Of a DNA stretch of 64,000 nt, positions 1 to 8,039 are shown piece after piece. How positions within the stretch are numbered: the stretch's first letter is position 1; each line of letters opens with the position of its first letter. Origin of the DNA: Thermoanaerobaculia bacterium (GTDB taxonomy: Bacteria; Acidobacteriota; Thermoanaerobaculia; Multivoradales; JAIOJS01). The notes under the pieces are model-generated. The model had not been told where the DNA came from. It did no database searches and saw nothing but the letters and a program-made list of their open reading frames with translations. Both the position numbers and the translations under genes were made by a program. The stretch spans positions 1-64,000 of the forward strand of contig JAUIDB010000011.1 in assembly GCA_030429235.1 (NCBI GenBank), written 5' to 3'.

Positions 1-3
1 ATC

Positions 4-1944
4 CTACCTGTCCGTGGCGGACACGAGCTGACGTTCGTTCCCCAGTCGACGGGTGACACCACGCGAGTCGAAGTGCTCGAGGATGGGGATCGCCCACTTA
101 CGCGAGAGTCCGAAGCGGTCCTTGAATCGAGGCACGTCGAAGCGCTCCCATCCGGTCGCCCGGAGGGCTCGGACGGTCTCGTCGAGTGCTGCCGTGGCCA
201 GGATGAGACCCCCGGGGAGTCGGACGAGCCTCTTCTGGTCGACGAGGTAGCGGAGCATCCCTTCGAAGATCTGCGGCTTGGCCGAGAGTTCGCGGGCCAG
301 CTCGTTGGGCGATGGAGGAGCGAGAGCGCCCGCCTCGAATGCGGCCAGGATCTTCTGCGCCAGGACCGACTCCTCGTCGGTCAGGAGCGTGGTGCGGCCG
401 TAGAGACCGACTTCGCCCCCGGCCACGACCAGGACCTTGCGGGCGGCGAGCAGTGACAGGTACGTGTCGGCGAGCGGACGCCCGGCCGGGCGGAGGATGC
501 GGCGTACCGCTTCCGCCTTGCCCAGCGTATCGGCCAGGCGCTGTTCGGCGAAATACTCTTCGAGTACCCGGCGCGAGTGCGCCTCGACCTGCCGAATCAC
601 TCCGGGCTCGAGCCAGCGCGGTTCGTTTCCGGGGCGTCCGGCGACGGCCACCAGCCGGCCACCACGGGTCAGAGCCTCGAGCCGTACCGTGACCTCGGCC
701 ACGGACTCATCGAGTCGAGCGGCGAGCAGCGTCGCTGGGGCACCTCCCTCGCCGGCTTCGGCGACCCAGGTCACCAGCGCAGAGTCGATGTCGGTCTGGA
801 TGGCCTGGGCGGCTCGGCCACGGTCGACCGCGCTGCGACGATGCCAGCGAGGGTCCAGGACCGAACCACCACCCCAGGTCTGGGCCGGAGATGGCCGCCG
901 CAGGATGAAGCGGTCTCCGCGGGTCGCCGCGACCGGATGGTCGAGTCGCAACTCCAGGGTTCCCTCCTCGCCAGCTGCGAGCGGATTGGGCTCGACCGGC
1001 CGCATCTTGCCCAGCACCTCGGCGCTGAACAGGTGCAGCCGGACCGGTGTCCAGCCGGACAGAAGCGTCGGAGAGGCATCCTGGGCTTCGGGCTCGGGAA
1101 GCAGCTTGCTGCGAGTCAAGAGGCTGTGGGTGGGCTGAATCGATTCGGGAGCCACCAGTTGCCGGCCCCGAGAGAGTTGGTCGAGTTCCCAGCCCGTGAC
1201 CTGGGCCGAAACCCGCTCTCCGCGGGCTACCGATTGCCGTTCCGAACCGTGCACCTGGAGGGAGCGGACTCGGCCCAGTCCACCCAGGGGCAGGAGCTCG
1301 AGTTCGTCGCCGACCGTGATCTCGCCGCTGACCAGGGTTCCGGTCACGATCGTCCCCAGTCCCTTCAGGAGGAAGGACCGATCGATAGGCAAGCGAGCCG
1401 GAGCGGGGTCCGCATCGAAGAGCGCTGCCCGTTGGGCGACGTCGACGAGGGTCGACCGGAGTTGGTCGAGACCCTCGCCAGTCACCGCTGAGAGCGGCAC
1501 GATCGGCGCTCCGGCGAAGGGAGTCGTACTCAGCAACTCCTCGACTTCCAACTGGGCCAGTTCGACCAGATCGCGGCTGACCAGATCGATCTTGGTCAGC
1601 GCTACCACGGCGTGGGGAATCTCGAGCAGCGAACAGATCTCCAGGTGCTCGCGCGTTTGTGGCTCGACGCCCTGGTCGGCGGCGACGACCAACAACAGCA
1701 CCCGGATGCCACCCAGGCCGGCCAGCGCGTTGTGTAGGAAACGCTCGTGGCCCGGGACGTCCACGAACCCGATCTGCAGATCATCGGTCTGCAGGTGGGC
1801 GAAACCGAGATCGATGGTGATCCCGCGGGTTTTCTCCTCGGCCCAGCGGTCGCAATCGATGCCGGTAAGAGCCTCGATCAGTTTGGTCTTGCCGTGGTCG
1901 ACGTGCCCGGCCGTACCGACGATGACGCGCCCTGGGTGACTCAC
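4..1944 (-). CDS. selB: Selenocysteine-specific translation elongation factor SelB
   Basis: This GTPase delivers Sec-tRNA(Sec) to UGA codons that are followed by a SECIS element. The N-terminal G domain shows the P-loop GHVDHGKT (residues 13-20), the G3 motif DVPGH (62-66) and the G4 motif TKID (about 117). It is followed by EF-Tu-like beta-barrel domains and a C-terminal region of about 270 residues that fits the winged-helix repeats binding SECIS RNA. At 646 aa it is full length for the family. The start is GTG. It lies 9 bp after the YqeY gene, so the two are probably co-transcribed. Its presence implies that the organism makes selenoproteins, but selA, selC and selD are not in the window. 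Confidence 0.96.
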   Translation of the reverse strand: MSHPGRVIVGTAGHVDHGKTKLIEALTGIDCDRWAEEKTRGITIDLGFAHLQTDDLQIGFVDVPGHERFLHNALAGLGGIRVLLLVVAADQGVEPQTREHLEICSLLEIPHAVVALTKIDLVSRDLVELAQLEVEELLSTTPFAGAPIVPLSAVTGEGLDQLRSTLVDVAQRAALFDADPAPARLPIDRSFLLKGLGTIVTGTLVSGEITVGDELELLPLGGLGRVRSLQVHGSERQSVARGERVSAQVTGWELDQLSRGRQLVAPESIQPTHSLLTRSKLLPEPEAQDASPTLLSGWTPVRLHLFSAEVLGKMRPVEPNPLAAGEEGTLELRLDHPVAATRGDRFILRRPSPAQTWGGGSVLDPRWHRRSAVDRGRAAQAIQTDIDSALVTWVAEAGEGGAPATLLAARLDESVAEVTVRLEALTRGGRLVAVAGRPGNEPRWLEPGVIRQVEAHSRRVLEEYFAEQRLADTLGKAEAVRRILRPAGRPLADTYLSLLAARKVLVVAGGEVGLYGRTTLLTDEESVLAQKILAAFEAGALAPPSPNELARELSAKPQIFEGMLRYLVDQKRLVRLPGGLILATAALDETVRALRATGWERFDVPRFKDRFGLSRKWAIPILEHFDSRGVTRRLGNERQLVSATDR

Positions 1945-1953
1945 GGTCGAGCG

Positions 1954-2403
1954 CTAGGAGTCGAGGACTTCGCGGGCCAAGCGCTGCAGATCGCGCCCTT
2001 CGATGCGACCCTTGTAGCGCGGGAGGATCGCGCCCATGACGCGGCCGATCGCCTTCGGCCCCGCCAGGCCTTCGGCGGCGACCAACTCTTCGATGGCGCC
2101 GCGGACTTCGTCCTCCGAGACGGGTTCAGGCAGGTACTCGGCCAGGATCTCGGCCTCCCGCTCCTCTTTGGCCGCGAGTTCCGAACGATCACCGTCCCGG
2201 TACTGGTCGGCCGCTTCGCGACGCTGCTTGACGCCGCGCTGAACCAGGGTCAAGAAGGTCGCGGCGTCGACTTCGGCTCCGTTCTTGATCCGTTCGCTCT
2301 CCAGCGACGAGAGGAGCATGCGTAGGGTCGCGACCCGCTCCTTGTCCCGCGCTTTCATCGCGCCCTTGATGTCTTGCTGGAGGCTCTCTTTCGGCGTGCT
2401 CAT
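1954..2403 (-). CDS. yqeY: GatB/YqeY domain protein
   Basis: A small cytosolic protein of 149 aa, the usual length for stand-alone YqeY proteins. It matches the helical domain also found at the C-terminus of GatB, the tRNA-dependent amidotransferase subunit. The N-terminus (QQDIKGAMKARDKERVATLRML) and the C-terminal region around GPKAIGRVMGAI are typical of the family. The role of stand-alone YqeY is not settled; a link to tRNA or aminoacylation is inferred from the GatB homology and from sitting directly upstream of selB. The ATG has no Shine-Dalgarno sequence, but a TATCAT hexamer ends 7 nt before it, so the mRNA is probably leaderless. Confidence 0.93.
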   Translation of the reverse strand: MSTPKESLQQDIKGAMKARDKERVATLRMLLSSLESERIKNGAEVDAATFLTLVQRGVKQRREAADQYRDGDRSELAAKEEREAEILAEYLPEPVSEDEVRGAIEELVAAEGLAGPKAIGRVMGAILPRYKGRIEGRDLQRLAREVLDS

Positions 2404-2410
2404 GCCGCGG

Positions 2411-2416
2411 ATGATA
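2411..2416 (-). promoter_or_regulatory. Putative -10 element of the yqeY-selB unit (leaderless)
   Basis: TATCAT on the minus strand ends 7 nt before the yqeY ATG. With the usual 6-8 nt to the start site, transcription would begin at the start codon. No good -35 match is seen. Confidence 0.5.
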
Positions 2417-2418
2417 GC

Positions 2419-4623
2419 TCAGCGTCGGGGGAGTTCGATGATGAACCGGGCCCCCCGTGGTTGATTGTCCTCGACCCGGATCGTGCCCTGGTGCTGCGAG
2501 ATCAAACGGTGGACGATGGCCAGTCCTAGGCCGGTCCCTCGGCCCTTGGTCGAGAAGTGCGGCAGGAAGAGCTTGCCCTTGGCGTCCGGGGGGATGCCTC
2601 GACCGGTGTCGGCGACGCTGATCCGCAACTGGTCTCTCTCGACGCTCGCCTTGACTTCGACTCGTCCGGGACCCTCGGTCGCCTGGATGGCGTTGTCGAG
2701 GAGGTTGATAAGAACCCCCTTGAGCTGCTCGGGGTCACCCCAGGCCCGCTTGGCTTCGGGCGCCACGGTCCCTTCCACGGTCACATCTGCTTTCAAACCC
2801 TGGTAGAGCCGCACCGTCTCTGCGACCAGGTTGGCGAGATCGAAGTGGGTGGCATGGAAGCCGGGAAGGCGAGCGAAGCGCGAGAACTCGTCGACCATGC
2901 TTTCGAGAGTCTCGACCTCGCGCACGATGATCGAGGTTCCCTCCTGCAGGGTCTCGGCGAACTCCTCGGACTCCTGTCGGTAGCGATAGATCAAGCGTTC
3001 GGCAGCCAGGCGGATCGGTGTCAGTGGATTCTTGATCTCATGGGCGATGCGCCGGGCGGCGTCGCTCCAGGCGGCCACCTGCTGCGCCTGGATCAACTCG
3101 GTGAGGTCTTCGAGCACGAGAACCTGACCGATCCGACTGCCCTCACTGTCGTGCATCGCCGTCGCATGCCGTTCGAGCGTCTTCCAACTGCCGCGGATGA
3201 CCAGCTTGACTTCGGTGCGGTCGGTCGCCGCTAGTCCCTCGGGAGGGAGCAGCTTGCTGCGCTCTGCATCCTGCCAGGCCTGGCGGATCGGGTGTCCGTG
3301 GAGCTGTTCCCACCCTTGTCCGAGCATCTTGAGCGCCGCGTCGTTGCTGAGGACGACGACCTCGTCGCGGTCGAGCGCAATCACCCCGGCGGCGACGCTG
3401 TTGAGGATCGTCTCGAGGAGGGCACGCTCGGCGTCGAGGCGCCGATTGGCCTCGGTGAGGTTTCGATTGCCGCGTTCGAGGGCACCGGTCATGCGGTTGA
3501 ACGAATCGACCAGGACTCCCAGCTCGTCGTCGGCGGTGATCTCCACCCGGTACGACAGGTCGCCGCTGCGGATGATTCGGGTGCCGTCGACCAGGGCCTG
3601 AATCGGCACGGTGATCCGGCGGGCGAGATAGAGCCCTACCCAGGAGGACGCCAGGAGCACCAGTAGGGTGATCATCAGGAACAGGAGCAGCTGGCTCGCG
3701 GTGATCTCTGCCTTCTGCAGCTCCAGCTGTCGGTAGTTCTGGTAGGCCTGGATCAGCTGCTGGCTCTGTTGCGCCAGGGTCGGGAGGACGACCCGGGCCC
3801 CGAGAATGACCAACGGGCCTTGGAGCTCGGGCTCGGCCGGCAGCGTGACATCGTCCGAAGTCGCCGAGTCGGGGACCGCCACCGCCGCCAGAATGAGACG
3901 ACCCTGGCCGGCGGTGGGAAGGCTCCGGGTAGCTTCCCCGTCGGCGGCGGCCTGCTCCAGGAAACTCCTCTCTGGCTCTGGGAGGTCGGTCAACCCCGAT
4001 TGCGGGTTGATGATTCCGTGGAGGAATACGTTGCCCTGATAGACGACCAGAAGGTCGAGCCCCGAGCGTCGCAGGGCCGTCTGGAGCGTGCGGTCGAGTT
4101 CGGGCCGCAGGGTCGGGTCCGTGGTCTCCTCGACGTCGAGATCCTCGGCCAGGTTTCGCGCGTCGCGGAGAGTGTTCTCTTCGATCGTCAGCAGCATCGC
4201 CTGCGCCACGCTCGATCCTTGCTGGAGGACCTGCTTCACCGGAGTTGCGAACCAGCGTTCGACCGACTGTTGCAGGAGCTGTGTGGCGTAGACGAAGAGG
4301 ACGAGAACCGGGATCAGGGACAGGCCGATGTAGGTTGCGACCAGTTTGCTCTTGAACTTCGAGCCCAGGACCCGCTGTCGACGCTCGAGCAGCAGTTTGA
4401 AGACGCTGCGGGCGAGGACGAAGAGGACCGCCAGGATCAGGACTGCGTCGATGTACCACAGGACAAAGAGCAGGACGCGATTGGTCACCAGGGTGTCGGG
4501 TAGGTCGCTCGATCGCAGCAGGAGGTAGTAGAGCCCCGAGAGCAGAACGAGCAGCAGCGCCAGCATCGACAGAATGAACCGCGTGTCCTTGCGGCGGCGT
4601 CGGAACTGTTGGCGAAGACCCAT
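2419..4623 (-). CDS. ntrY: NtrY-like membrane sensor histidine kinase
   Basis: A 734-aa inner-membrane histidine kinase. Transmembrane segments lie near residues 17-36, 49-72 and 95-113, followed by a periplasmic sensor stretch, another membrane helix (about 311-333), HAMP (about 334-385), PAS (about 400-505), and HisKA with the phospho-acceptor His528 in HEIKNPLTP. The ATPase domain has an N-box (NLLDNAIQ), DTGRGIP and GTGLGLA. This layout is that of NtrY, which phosphorylates the NtrX regulator in nitrogen or redox control. It follows the DUF4390 gene by 14 bp, a known NtrY partner arrangement. No NtrX gene is present in the window, so the regulator must lie elsewhere. Confidence 0.92.
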   Translation of the reverse strand: MGLRQQFRRRRKDTRFILSMLALLLVLLSGLYYLLLRSSDLPDTLVTNRVLLFVLWYIDAVLILAVLFVLARSVFKLLLERRQRVLGSKFKSKLVATYIGLSLIPVLVLFVYATQLLQQSVERWFATPVKQVLQQGSSVAQAMLLTIEENTLRDARNLAEDLDVEETTDPTLRPELDRTLQTALRRSGLDLLVVYQGNVFLHGIINPQSGLTDLPEPERSFLEQAAADGEATRSLPTAGQGRLILAAVAVPDSATSDDVTLPAEPELQGPLVILGARVVLPTLAQQSQQLIQAYQNYRQLELQKAEITASQLLLFLMITLLVLLASSWVGLYLARRITVPIQALVDGTRIIRSGDLSYRVEITADDELGVLVDSFNRMTGALERGNRNLTEANRRLDAERALLETILNSVAAGVIALDRDEVVVLSNDAALKMLGQGWEQLHGHPIRQAWQDAERSKLLPPEGLAATDRTEVKLVIRGSWKTLERHATAMHDSEGSRIGQVLVLEDLTELIQAQQVAAWSDAARRIAHEIKNPLTPIRLAAERLIYRYRQESEEFAETLQEGTSIIVREVETLESMVDEFSRFARLPGFHATHFDLANLVAETVRLYQGLKADVTVEGTVAPEAKRAWGDPEQLKGVLINLLDNAIQATEGPGRVEVKASVERDQLRISVADTGRGIPPDAKGKLFLPHFSTKGRGTGLGLAIVHRLISQHQGTIRVEDNQPRGARFIIELPRR

Positions 4624-4637
4624 GGGCTACGGCAGGG

Positions 4638-5174
4638 TCAAGGTGCGGGGATCTGGAAAGGCTGCGACTCGCGCCAATCGGTTTCGATGCGGGTGGGGAT
4701 CAGCGAGAACCGGGCGCGAGAACCGAGGTGGACCCGGGCGCGAAGGCGACATCGGCTGCCCTCTTCCAGTTCGGAGAGGGCGAAGAGGTCCAGACCCTCG
4801 ACCTCGGTCATCATCTTCTCCAGGTCGGCGAGGTCGCGGCTGATGCGGCTCTCGATCAACCCGCCGTCCAGCTTGAAGTTGACGAGGTACTCGCGGGCCA
4901 CCGCGTTGTACATCGCGGCGACCTCGAGCTGGCTCGAGGCGACCTCGGAGTCCCACCAGCGCCGCCGCTGACGCACGAGTTCGAACTCATAGGTGAATCC
5001 GGAGGGCAGGCCGCTCTCGATCCGTTCGATCAGCTCCGGACCGAATGCGTTCTCGAAGCGGATCGATACGAGCATGCGGCCCTCGGCCAGAGTCACCTGC
5101 GGTCGAGTCAGTTGGGGTTCGTCGTCCGAGGGAGCCAAGAGACTGAGAAGCAAGAGGATCCAGGCTGCTCGCAT
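4638..5174 (-). CDS. DUF4390 secreted/periplasmic protein
   Basis: A 178-aa protein with a short hydrophobic N-terminus (MRAAWILLLLSLLAP) that looks like a signal peptide, followed by a beta-rich domain with FENAFGPELIERIESGLP and RIETDWRESQPFQIP. The family (DUF4390) has no known function but is often found directly upstream of ntrY, as here (14 bp), so a role as a periplasmic partner of that sensor is reasonable. An upstream in-frame extension was rejected because it runs into the smpB promoter region. The chosen ATG has no Shine-Dalgarno; TAGAGT ends 8 nt before it. Confidence 0.85.
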   Translation of the reverse strand: MRAAWILLLLSLLAPSDDEPQLTRPQVTLAEGRMLVSIRFENAFGPELIERIESGLPSGFTYEFELVRQRRRWWDSEVASSQLEVAAMYNAVAREYLVNFKLDGGLIESRISRDLADLEKMMTEVEGLDLFALSELEEGSRCRLRARVHLGSRARFSLIPTRIETDWRESQPFQIPAP

Positions 5175-5182
5175 CGTTGCCA

Positions 5183-5188
5183 ACTCTA
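5183..5188 (-). promoter_or_regulatory. Putative -10 element of DUF4390-ntrY (leaderless)
   Basis: TAGAGT on the minus strand ends 8 nt before the DUF4390 ATG, with no ribosome-binding site between them. It faces the smpB -10 element in the same 77-bp divergent gap. Confidence 0.45.
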
Positions 5189-5239
5189 TCCGAACGGCCT
5201 GGGGACGCGGAGTCTCGCCTCTTCGGGGCCGGCTGGCAG

Positions 5240-5245
5240 TAGAAT
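5240..5245 (+). promoter_or_regulatory. Putative -10 element of smpB (leaderless)
   Basis: TAGAAT ends 6 nt before the smpB ATG and no Shine-Dalgarno sequence is present. The spacing places the transcription start at about the A of ATG. Confidence 0.5.
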
Positions 5246-5251
5246 CGCCTG

Positions 5252-5734
5252 ATGGCAAGCCCGAAGCAGCCCGCGCAGCGTACTCTGGCCCGCAACAAAA
5301 AGGCCCGGCACGACTACCACATCCTCGAGACCCTCGAGGCCGGGGTGGCACTGCTCGGAACCGAAGTGAAGGCGATCCGACAGGGCAAGGTGCAGCTCCG
5401 CGATGCCCACGTGCGACTCGACGCAGGGCAGGCCTGGTTGGTGGGAGTCCACATCGGTGCCTACAGCCACGGCAATCGTGAGAACCACGAAGCCGAGCGC
5501 CCCCGTAAGTTGTTGCTGTCGCGGCGCGAACTCGACCGCTTGTTCGGCCTCACCCAGACCAAGGGGGTGAGTCTGGTCCCTCTGAGCGTCTACACCAAGG
5601 GCAATTGGATCAAATTCGAGATCGGGTTGGTTCGGGGCAAGAAGCTCTTCGATAAGCGTGAGACCGAAAAGTGCAAGGAACTCGAGCGCGAGGCTCGGGC
5701 CGCCATGTCGGAAGCCAATCGCCGCGGCGCCTAG
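5252..5734 (+). CDS. smpB: SsrA-binding protein SmpB
   Basis: SmpB binds tmRNA and is needed for trans-translation, which rescues ribosomes stalled on broken mRNAs. The family features are all visible in this 160-aa protein: RNKKARHDYHI near the N-terminus, EAGVALLGTEVKAIRQGKV, NHEAERPRKLL, the VYTKGNWIKFEIGLVRGKK stretch, and the basic C-terminal tail beginning with FDKRET that folds into the decoding centre. The ssrA gene is not in the window. The gene is divergent from DUF4390-ntrY and is followed by about 200 bp leading to the tRNA promoter. Confidence 0.98.
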   Translation: MASPKQPAQRTLARNKKARHDYHILETLEAGVALLGTEVKAIRQGKVQLRDAHVRLDAGQAWLVGVHIGAYSHGNRENHEAERPRKLLLSRRELDRLFGLTQTKGVSLVPLSVYTKGNWIKFEIGLVRGKKLFDKRETEKCKELEREARAAMSEANRRGA

Positions 5735-5890
5735 TGGCTAGACCCCGAGTCGCTGGCCGTGGCGAGCAACCTATCTCCCGGGCGGCGGCTCGAAGTGCGT
5801 CGAGGCGGGGTCGGCCGCGCGTTTCGACCAGTCGCAACCTGACGCCGGCGGAGCTCCCCTAGGGTCGTGATCAGTCGGTCTTTGAGGTCG

Positions 5891-5919
5891 TTGACATCGT
5901 CTGGCGAGTGCCTTATGAT
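5891..5919 (+). promoter_or_regulatory. Consensus sigma-70 promoter of the tRNA-Val/tRNA-Asp/rpmG unit
   Basis: A perfect -35 TTGACA (5891-5896), a 17-nt spacer and a -10 TATGAT (5914-5919) lie 19 bp before tRNA-Val. The DNA after the -10 is GC-rich (GCGCCACC), as in stringently controlled stable-RNA promoters. It is the only textbook bipartite promoter seen in the window. Confidence 0.85.
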
Positions 5920-5938
5920 GCGCCACCTCTGGGCGGCA

Positions 5939-6012
5939 GGGAGGTTAGCTCAGTTGGTTAGAGCACCTGCCTTACACGCAGGGGGTCGCGGGTTCGAGTC
6001 CCTCACCTCCCA
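5939..6012 (+). tRNA. tRNA-Val (anticodon TAC)
   Basis: A 74-nt cloverleaf. The acceptor stem GGGAGGT (5939-5945) pairs with ACCTCCC (6005-6011); the D arm holds GCTC..GAGC; the anticodon loop CTTACAC (5971-5977) carries TAC at 5973-5975; the T arm has GGTTCGAGTCC. The discriminator is A at 6012. The next bases are CCG, so the CCA end is not encoded and must be added after transcription. Confidence 0.97.
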
Positions 6013-6058
6013 CCGGCGACCCCTCCGGTCACCGGGCCAGATCGATCGAGTTTCATGC

Positions 6059-6135
6059 GGGGTCGTAGTTCAGCTGGTTAGAATGCCGGCCTGTCACGCC
6101 GGAGGTCGCGGGTTCGAGTCCCGTCGACCCCGCCA
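6059..6135 (+). tRNA. tRNA-Asp (anticodon GTC)
   Basis: A 77-nt tRNA including CCA. The acceptor stem GGGGTCG (6059-6065) pairs with CGACCCC (6125-6131), followed by discriminator G (6132) and an encoded CCA (6133-6135). The anticodon loop CTGTCAC (6091-6097) carries GTC. It lies 46 bp after tRNA-Val and probably shares its promoter. Confidence 0.97.
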
Positions 6136-6247
6136 ATACTCTCCTCCAACCGACACTAGAGTTTCATCACGGGCCCCCCGATCGGATCGGGCCCGAGGCG
6201 CGCCGCCCGGAGGTCCTGGGAACGGCCGCAGCCACGGAGCAATCGAT

Positions 6248-6403
6248 ATGCGCGACAAGATCAAGATGGTTTCCTCGGCTGGTACCGGGTACTTCTACAC
6301 CACCACCAAGAACAAGCGGACCTCGACCGAGAAGCTCCGTCTCAAGAAGTACGACCCCAAGGTGCGCAAGCACGTAGAGTTCGTCGAGGAGAAGATGCGC
6401 TAG
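6248..6403 (+). CDS. rpmG: 50S ribosomal protein L33
   Basis: A 51-aa basic protein, close to E. coli L33 along its whole length ([19 protein letters not shown], then KLRLKKYDP). It lacks the CxxC pairs of the zinc-binding form, so it is the Zn-free (C-minus) type. The ATG is preceded by GGAG about 10 nt upstream. It follows tRNA-Asp by 112 bp and is closed by a strong terminator, so it is not joined to secE-nusG here. Confidence 0.97.
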   Translation: MRDKIKMVSSAGTGYFYTTTKNKRTSTEKLRLKKYDPKVRKHVEFVEEKMR

Positions 6404-6456
6404 GCGCGGATCACCCCGATTGGCAGTGACCTGTCCGGGTCACTCGCTGCCCCGAA

Positions 6457-6490
6457 GAGCCCGCCATTCCGGCGGGCTCTCGTCGTTTTG
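6457..6490 (+). terminator. Rho-independent terminator after rpmG
   Basis: GAGCCCGCC (6457-6465) and GGCGGGCTC (6471-6479) form a perfect 9-bp GC-rich stem with a 5-nt loop, followed by TCGTCGTTTT. A smaller hairpin (GTGAC/GTCAC, 6426-6443) lies just before it. The rest of the 298-bp gap to the next gene shows nothing else clear. Confidence 0.85.
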
Positions 6491-6701
6491 GGGTCCGATC
6501 GCTTCCTTCGACGACAGGGCTCGATCCTCGGCTTCCGCATCCGGGTTGCGTTCCTCTTCAGCGGAGCCTACACTTCGGGCGACCTACGACCAGAGTCCTT
6601 CCCAGGCTCACGATCGCTTCGTCGGCCGGATTGGCCCTCTGCCGCAATGACGCGGCCAGGGCCCGGTGGCCCTCCGCTCCAAGTACAAGAGGAGCGGAAG
6701 G

Positions 6702-7343
6702 ATGGACAGAGAGAGAGCTAGATCGACGGATGGGTGTGCCGAGGCTCGGCGACGAGAGATCGGGGCCCGGGATGCCTTCGACTGGGATCGCTTCGTCGGC
6801 GAGCAGGGGGATCGGCTGCGCCGCATCGTACGAGGGGTGGCGCGAAGCCGTCGGGGTGGAGTGACCGAGGAGGGGGTCGACGATCTCTTCCAGGAGACGC
6901 TCTTGCGGATGTTGCAGTGTCGGAGGTTCCACCGCCACGTCGCCCGCCACTGCCAGGCTGAGCTCGAGAGCTACTTCCGCCAGACCGTTCGTACGGTGGT
7001 GCTCGATGACTGGCGACGGCGGGCGGCGGCCAAACGCTGCGCCGAGGAGTGGGTTCCAGAGTCCCTGGCTGATTGCTGTCGAGATTCGTCACCGAGTCCA
7101 GAGCAGAGGGTGCTCGCGGTCGAGCGTCAAGGGGTCCTGCGGGAACGCCTGCAGGCCGCCTTACCCGAGAGTTGCTCGAAGCGCGACCGTGAGCTGTTGG
7201 ATCGCGTGGTTTTCGAAGGGGCTCGGCCCTGCGACTTGGCGGCTGCGCCCAGGGCCGGCTTCTCGCCGGGAGCCGCGTACGTAGCCCTCCACCGCATGCG
7301 GCGGGCCTTGCGGGAGCGGGGAAGGGAGAAACTACTGCACTAG
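6702..7343 (+). CDS. RNA polymerase sigma-70 family (ECF-like) factor
   Basis: A 213-aa protein with the two-domain layout of a small sigma factor: a region 2 stretch (VDDLFQETLLRML, then an arginine-rich segment DDWRRRAAAKR) and a C-terminal region 4-like helix-turn-helix (about residues 140-210). The match to classical ECF factors is loose and the region 4 sequence is divergent, so it may belong to a minor group. The start was placed at ATG 6702 because AGGAG lies at 6690-6694 with good spacing; an ATG 36 bp upstream has none. No anti-sigma gene is adjacent, so how it is controlled is unclear. Confidence 0.75.
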   Translation: MDRERARSTDGCAEARRREIGARDAFDWDRFVGEQGDRLRRIVRGVARSRRGGVTEEGVDDLFQETLLRMLQCRRFHRHVARHCQAELESYFRQTVRTVVLDDWRRRAAAKRCAEEWVPESLADCCRDSSPSPEQRVLAVERQGVLRERLQAALPESCSKRDRELLDRVVFEGARPCDLAAAPRAGFSPGAAYVALHRMRRALRERGREKLLH

Positions 7344-7397
7344 GTCTTGTGCATCAGGGGGCTTGTGCACCGGGGGAAGCGTGGCGATGGCTTCAGC

Positions 7398-7403
7398 TAT
7401 GCT
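7398..7403 (+). promoter_or_regulatory. Putative -10 element of mobA (leaderless)
   Basis: TATGCT ends 6 nt before the chosen mobA ATG, and there is no Shine-Dalgarno sequence. Confidence 0.4.
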
Positions 7404-7409
7404 GCCGCG

Positions 7410-7994
7410 ATGACCGACGAGTCCGGCCGCTCCTCCCTGATAGAACGAGTTTGCGGAGGGGTTCTGGTGGGCGGTCGGAGCCGTCGGATGGGTCGGGACA
7501 AGGCCGAGTTGCTCTACCGCGGAAGGTCTCTCCTGGAGATCTCGTTGGCCGCCCTGGGGGGGCTGGAACGGATCGCCCTGGTGGGGGAGTCACGGGTGGT
7601 GCCCAACCCCGCGCTGGAGCGGGTGCCCGATGCTCCCGGGGTGGTGGGTCCGCTGGCCGGACTGATCGGCGCGCTGCGCTCCGAGCCGCAAGCAGCCTGG
7701 GTCGTGCTGGCTTGTGATCTACCTCGAGTCGAACCTCGGGTGGTGGATTGGCTGATCGCCCAGCGCGATCCGGAGTTCGATGCCGTCCTGCCTCGGGTCG
7801 GGGGGAGGGCGCAGCCGTTGGTGGCCCTCTACGAACCCTCCGCCCTGCCTCGACTCGAGGCCCTGGGGGACTCGGGAGAGCCTGCTCCTTCTCGGCTCGC
7901 CGGCCAGCGCCGGGTGGCGCTGGTCGCCCCTCCCGACGACCTTCTCGCTTGTTTCGTCAACGTCAACACGCCGGAGCAGCTGGCGGCGCTGTAG
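7410..7994 (+). CDS. mobA: Molybdenum cofactor guanylyltransferase MobA-like
   Basis: MobA joins GMP to molybdopterin to make the guanine dinucleotide cofactor of DMSO-reductase-type enzymes. The N-terminal nucleotide-binding loop GGVLVGGRSRRMGRDKAEL is characteristic, as are GPLAGLIGAL and the metal-binding LACDLPRV, with FVNVNTPEQL near the C-terminus. At 194 aa it has normal length. The start at 7410 removes a non-homologous upstream extension. It sits alone between a sigma factor and a penicillin-binding protein. A related MobA-like nucleotidyltransferase with another substrate is less likely. Confidence 0.88.
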   Translation: MTDESGRSSLIERVCGGVLVGGRSRRMGRDKAELLYRGRSLLEISLAALGGLERIALVGESRVVPNPALERVPDAPGVVGPLAGLIGALRSEPQAAWVVLACDLPRVEPRVVDWLIAQRDPEFDAVLPRVGGRAQPLVALYEPSALPRLEALGDSGEPAPSRLAGQRRVALVAPPDDLLACFVNVNTPEQLAAL

Positions 7995-8026
7995 GTCCTC
8001 GGCCGACGTCTCACCGGTCGGAGACG

Positions 8027-8032
8027 TAGAAT
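8027..8032 (+). promoter_or_regulatory. Putative -10 element of the PBP gene (leaderless)
   Basis: TAGAAT ends 7 nt before the ATG at 8040. It is the same hexamer as at smpB, again without a Shine-Dalgarno sequence. Confidence 0.5.
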
Positions 8033-8039
8033 CTCGCCG

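Noticed and set aside
4-1944. Possible selenoprotein or SECIS element near selB.
   Set aside because: No reading frame in the window shows a conserved in-frame TGA at a catalytic position, and no SECIS-like hairpin after a TGA was found.
7346-7369. Direct repeat of CTTGTGCA after the sigma factor gene.
   Set aside because: Two 8-bp copies 16 bp apart could be an operator, but this is too short to separate from chance.
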